The notes below the pieces were generated by a model. It ran no database searches, had not been told where the DNA came from, and worked only from the letters and a program-made list of their open reading frames with translations. Positions 13,723-14,590 of a stretch of 14,590 nucleotides of DNA are shown here, in pieces. The DNA is from Oscillospiraceae bacterium. GTDB lineage: Bacteria; Bacillota; Clostridia; Oscillospirales; Oscillospiraceae. The DNA is taken from positions 1-14,590 of the forward strand of contig JAEDKW010000023.1 in the NCBI GenBank assembly GCA_016295615.1, read 5' to 3'. Position 1 is the first letter of the stretch, and every line of letters begins with the position of its first letter. A program made the position numbers and the translations under genes.

Positions 13723-13735
13723 TACAAACTGTTAC
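13721..13735 (-). promoter_or_regulatory. Direct repeat GTAAC-N5-GTAAC, candidate response-regulator site
   Basis: Plus-strand GTTAC occurs at 13721-13725 and 13731-13735, one helical turn apart; on the minus strand this reads GTAAC-AGTTT-GTAAC and runs into the weak -35 of the exporter promoter. Tandem half-sites about 10-11 bp apart next to the -35 are typical of OmpR/PhoP-family regulators. No two-component genes are in the window, so the regulator is unknown. Confidence 0.45.
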
Positions 13736-13933
13736 GCAAAGATGAAATTTCTTTTAACATGAGTCCCGCCTTTTCAAGGCATAGATGCCATATCGGTTTT
13801 GACGAAGAATATCGGAAAAAAGTTGCGTGCTTTTTTAGGCTTTGGTTTGCCCGATCTCATTTTTCCGCATCCGGGCTCCGGAGAGCACAATGCGCCGCCG
13901 TAAGAATAGGATGGTACTGCAAGGAGTGATCGC

Positions 13934-14470
13934 ATGACAGCTCAGAACTGCCATTTCTTTGAACAAATGCACCATTTCACAGGCATTCTCCGCCAGCCGC
14001 CCTCCGCTGTCGCCAAAATAAAGGGCAGCGCAAACTATCCGGATATCAGCGGAGAAGTCTCCTTTCATCAGACCTCCGCCGGTGTGCTCGTATCCGCACA
14101 GGTCTCCGGGCTTCCGGCACCGGATCACGCCTGCGCAAACCGGGTTTTTGCCTTTCATATCCACAGCGGCAGCTCGTGCACGGGCAATCAAAACGACCCA
14201 TTTGCCGACACGCTGATGCATGATAATCCCAACAACTGCGAGCATCCCGATCATGCCGGTGATCTGCCGCCGCTTTTCGGCAATCACGGCTTCGCCTTTG
14301 CCGTCTTCCTCACCGACCGGTTCTCTGTGCGCGAGGTCCTCGGAAAAACCGTGATCGTCCATTTAAAGCCGGACGATTTTACCACGCAGCCGTCCGGCAG
14401 CGCGGGAGAAAAAATTGCCTGCGGCGAAATCAGGAAAATCGGCTCTTTGTGCTCCTGCTGTACCCGCTGA
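13934..14470 (+). CDS. Cu/Zn superoxide dismutase-family protein without signal peptide
   Basis: Protein of 178 residues of the SodC family, which converts superoxide to peroxide and oxygen. The metal site appears complete: Cu ligands H75 and H77 in FAFHIHSG, bridging H96 in LMHDNP, Zn ligands H104, H107 and D110 in CEHPDHAGD, Cu ligand H143 in VIVHLKPDDF, plus the secondary-sphere Asp just after. C82 and C163 (EKIACGEI) correspond to the structural disulfide. The active-site Arg of the eukaryotic enzyme is Lys160. The zinc loop is shorter than in the human enzyme. There is no signal peptide or lipobox; the N-terminus is His/Cys-containing and the C-terminus ends CSCCTR. ATG 13934 has AAGGAG 7 bases upstream. 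It diverges from the exporter operon; no clear promoter was found. The family call is secure; activity is inferred. Confidence 0.9.
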   Translation: MTAQNCHFFEQMHHFTGILRQPPSAVAKIKGSANYPDISGEVSFHQTSAGVLVSAQVSGLPAPDHACANRVFAFHIHSGSSCTGNQNDPFADTLMHDNPNNCEHPDHAGDLPPLFGNHGFAFAVFLTDRFSVREVLGKTVIVHLKPDDFTTQPSGSAGEKIACGEIRKIGSLCSCCTR

Positions 14471-14590
14471 GCGCGTCTTTGCCCGGGGTTTCGGTCTTTC
14501 CCTTTTCTTCCGGGACATCTGCGCAGCGGCAGGCGCGGCACGCAGGACGGGCAGATCGGCGGCGGCAGCCGTATCGCCGTTGTCAGCTTT
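14471..14590. other. Unassigned downstream sequence
   Basis: The last 120 bases after the SodC-like stop show no start codon with a ribosome binding site, no convincing terminator and no recognisable protein on either strand. Frames are open through the right edge on both strands, so a neighbouring gene could end here, but nothing in the window supports one. Confidence 0.3.

Noticed and set aside
13850..13920. Promoter for the SodC-like gene using TAGGAT at 13907-13912
   Set aside because: No acceptable -35 at the right distance; too weak to annotate.
13711..13929. Small plus-strand frame of 72 codons between the exporter promoter and the SodC-like gene
   Set aside because: Begins in the exporter promoter region, lacks a ribosome binding site, and its AT-rich composition and sequence look non-coding.
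14284..14590. Minus-strand frame entering from the right edge with a CPSC-type motif
   Set aside because: It would overlap most of the 3' third of the SodC-like gene, has no supporting start or domain, and the motif is likely chance.

Overview
The window looks like chromosomal DNA from a GC-rich, anaerobic, Gram-positive Firmicute. The best guess is a gut Clostridia lineage near Oscillospiraceae. This rests on the conserved block ylxM-ffh-rpsP-khpA-rimM-trmD, strong AGGAGG-type ribosome binding sites, sigma-A-type promoters, a YmfF/YmfH pair of M16 proteins, an NlpC/P60 cell-wall hydrolase, and consistently high GC at third codon positions. The taxonomy is inference; no 16S rRNA or other decisive marker is present. 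I see no tRNA, rRNA, insertion sequence, prophage gene or CRISPR array.

Layout. (1) Positions 1-722 (+): the 3' part of a secreted SH3b-NlpC/P60 hydrolase, ending at a strong terminator. (2) 874-4631 (-): the SRP/ribosome-maturation cluster, in transcription order ylxM, ffh, rpsP, khpA, terminator, rimM, trmD. It has three apparent promoters: ahead of ylxM, rpsP and rimM. The ylxM promoter abuts a long inverted repeat. (3) 4862-8490 (+): ymfF-like and ymfH-like M16 genes that overlap by 8 bp, then lgt. (4) 8597-9748 (+): a MocR-type (GntR plus aminotransferase) regulator with its own promoter. It stops roughly 80-120 codons short of the family length, right at a convergent terminator. (5) 9788-13662 (-): a three-gene ABC exporter operon: ATPase, a large surface protein with Ig/CARDB-like repeats and one membrane anchor, and a MacB-type permease. 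A direct repeat of the kind bound by OmpR/PhoP regulators overlaps its promoter. (6) 13934-14470 (+): a Cu/Zn superoxide dismutase-family protein with all metal ligands but no signal peptide. The last 120 bases hold no supportable gene.

How the genes fit together: the minus-strand block handles co-translational membrane targeting (YlxM, Ffh) and small-subunit or tRNA maturation (S16, KhpA, RimM, TrmD). Lgt, the NlpC/P60 enzyme and the ABC exporter all act at the cell envelope. The most interesting parts are the exporter, in which a membrane-anchored Ig-like protein occupies the usual position of a MacA-type adaptor, the truncated MocR gene, and two regulatory-looking repeats at promoters. None of these is proven to be a new system.
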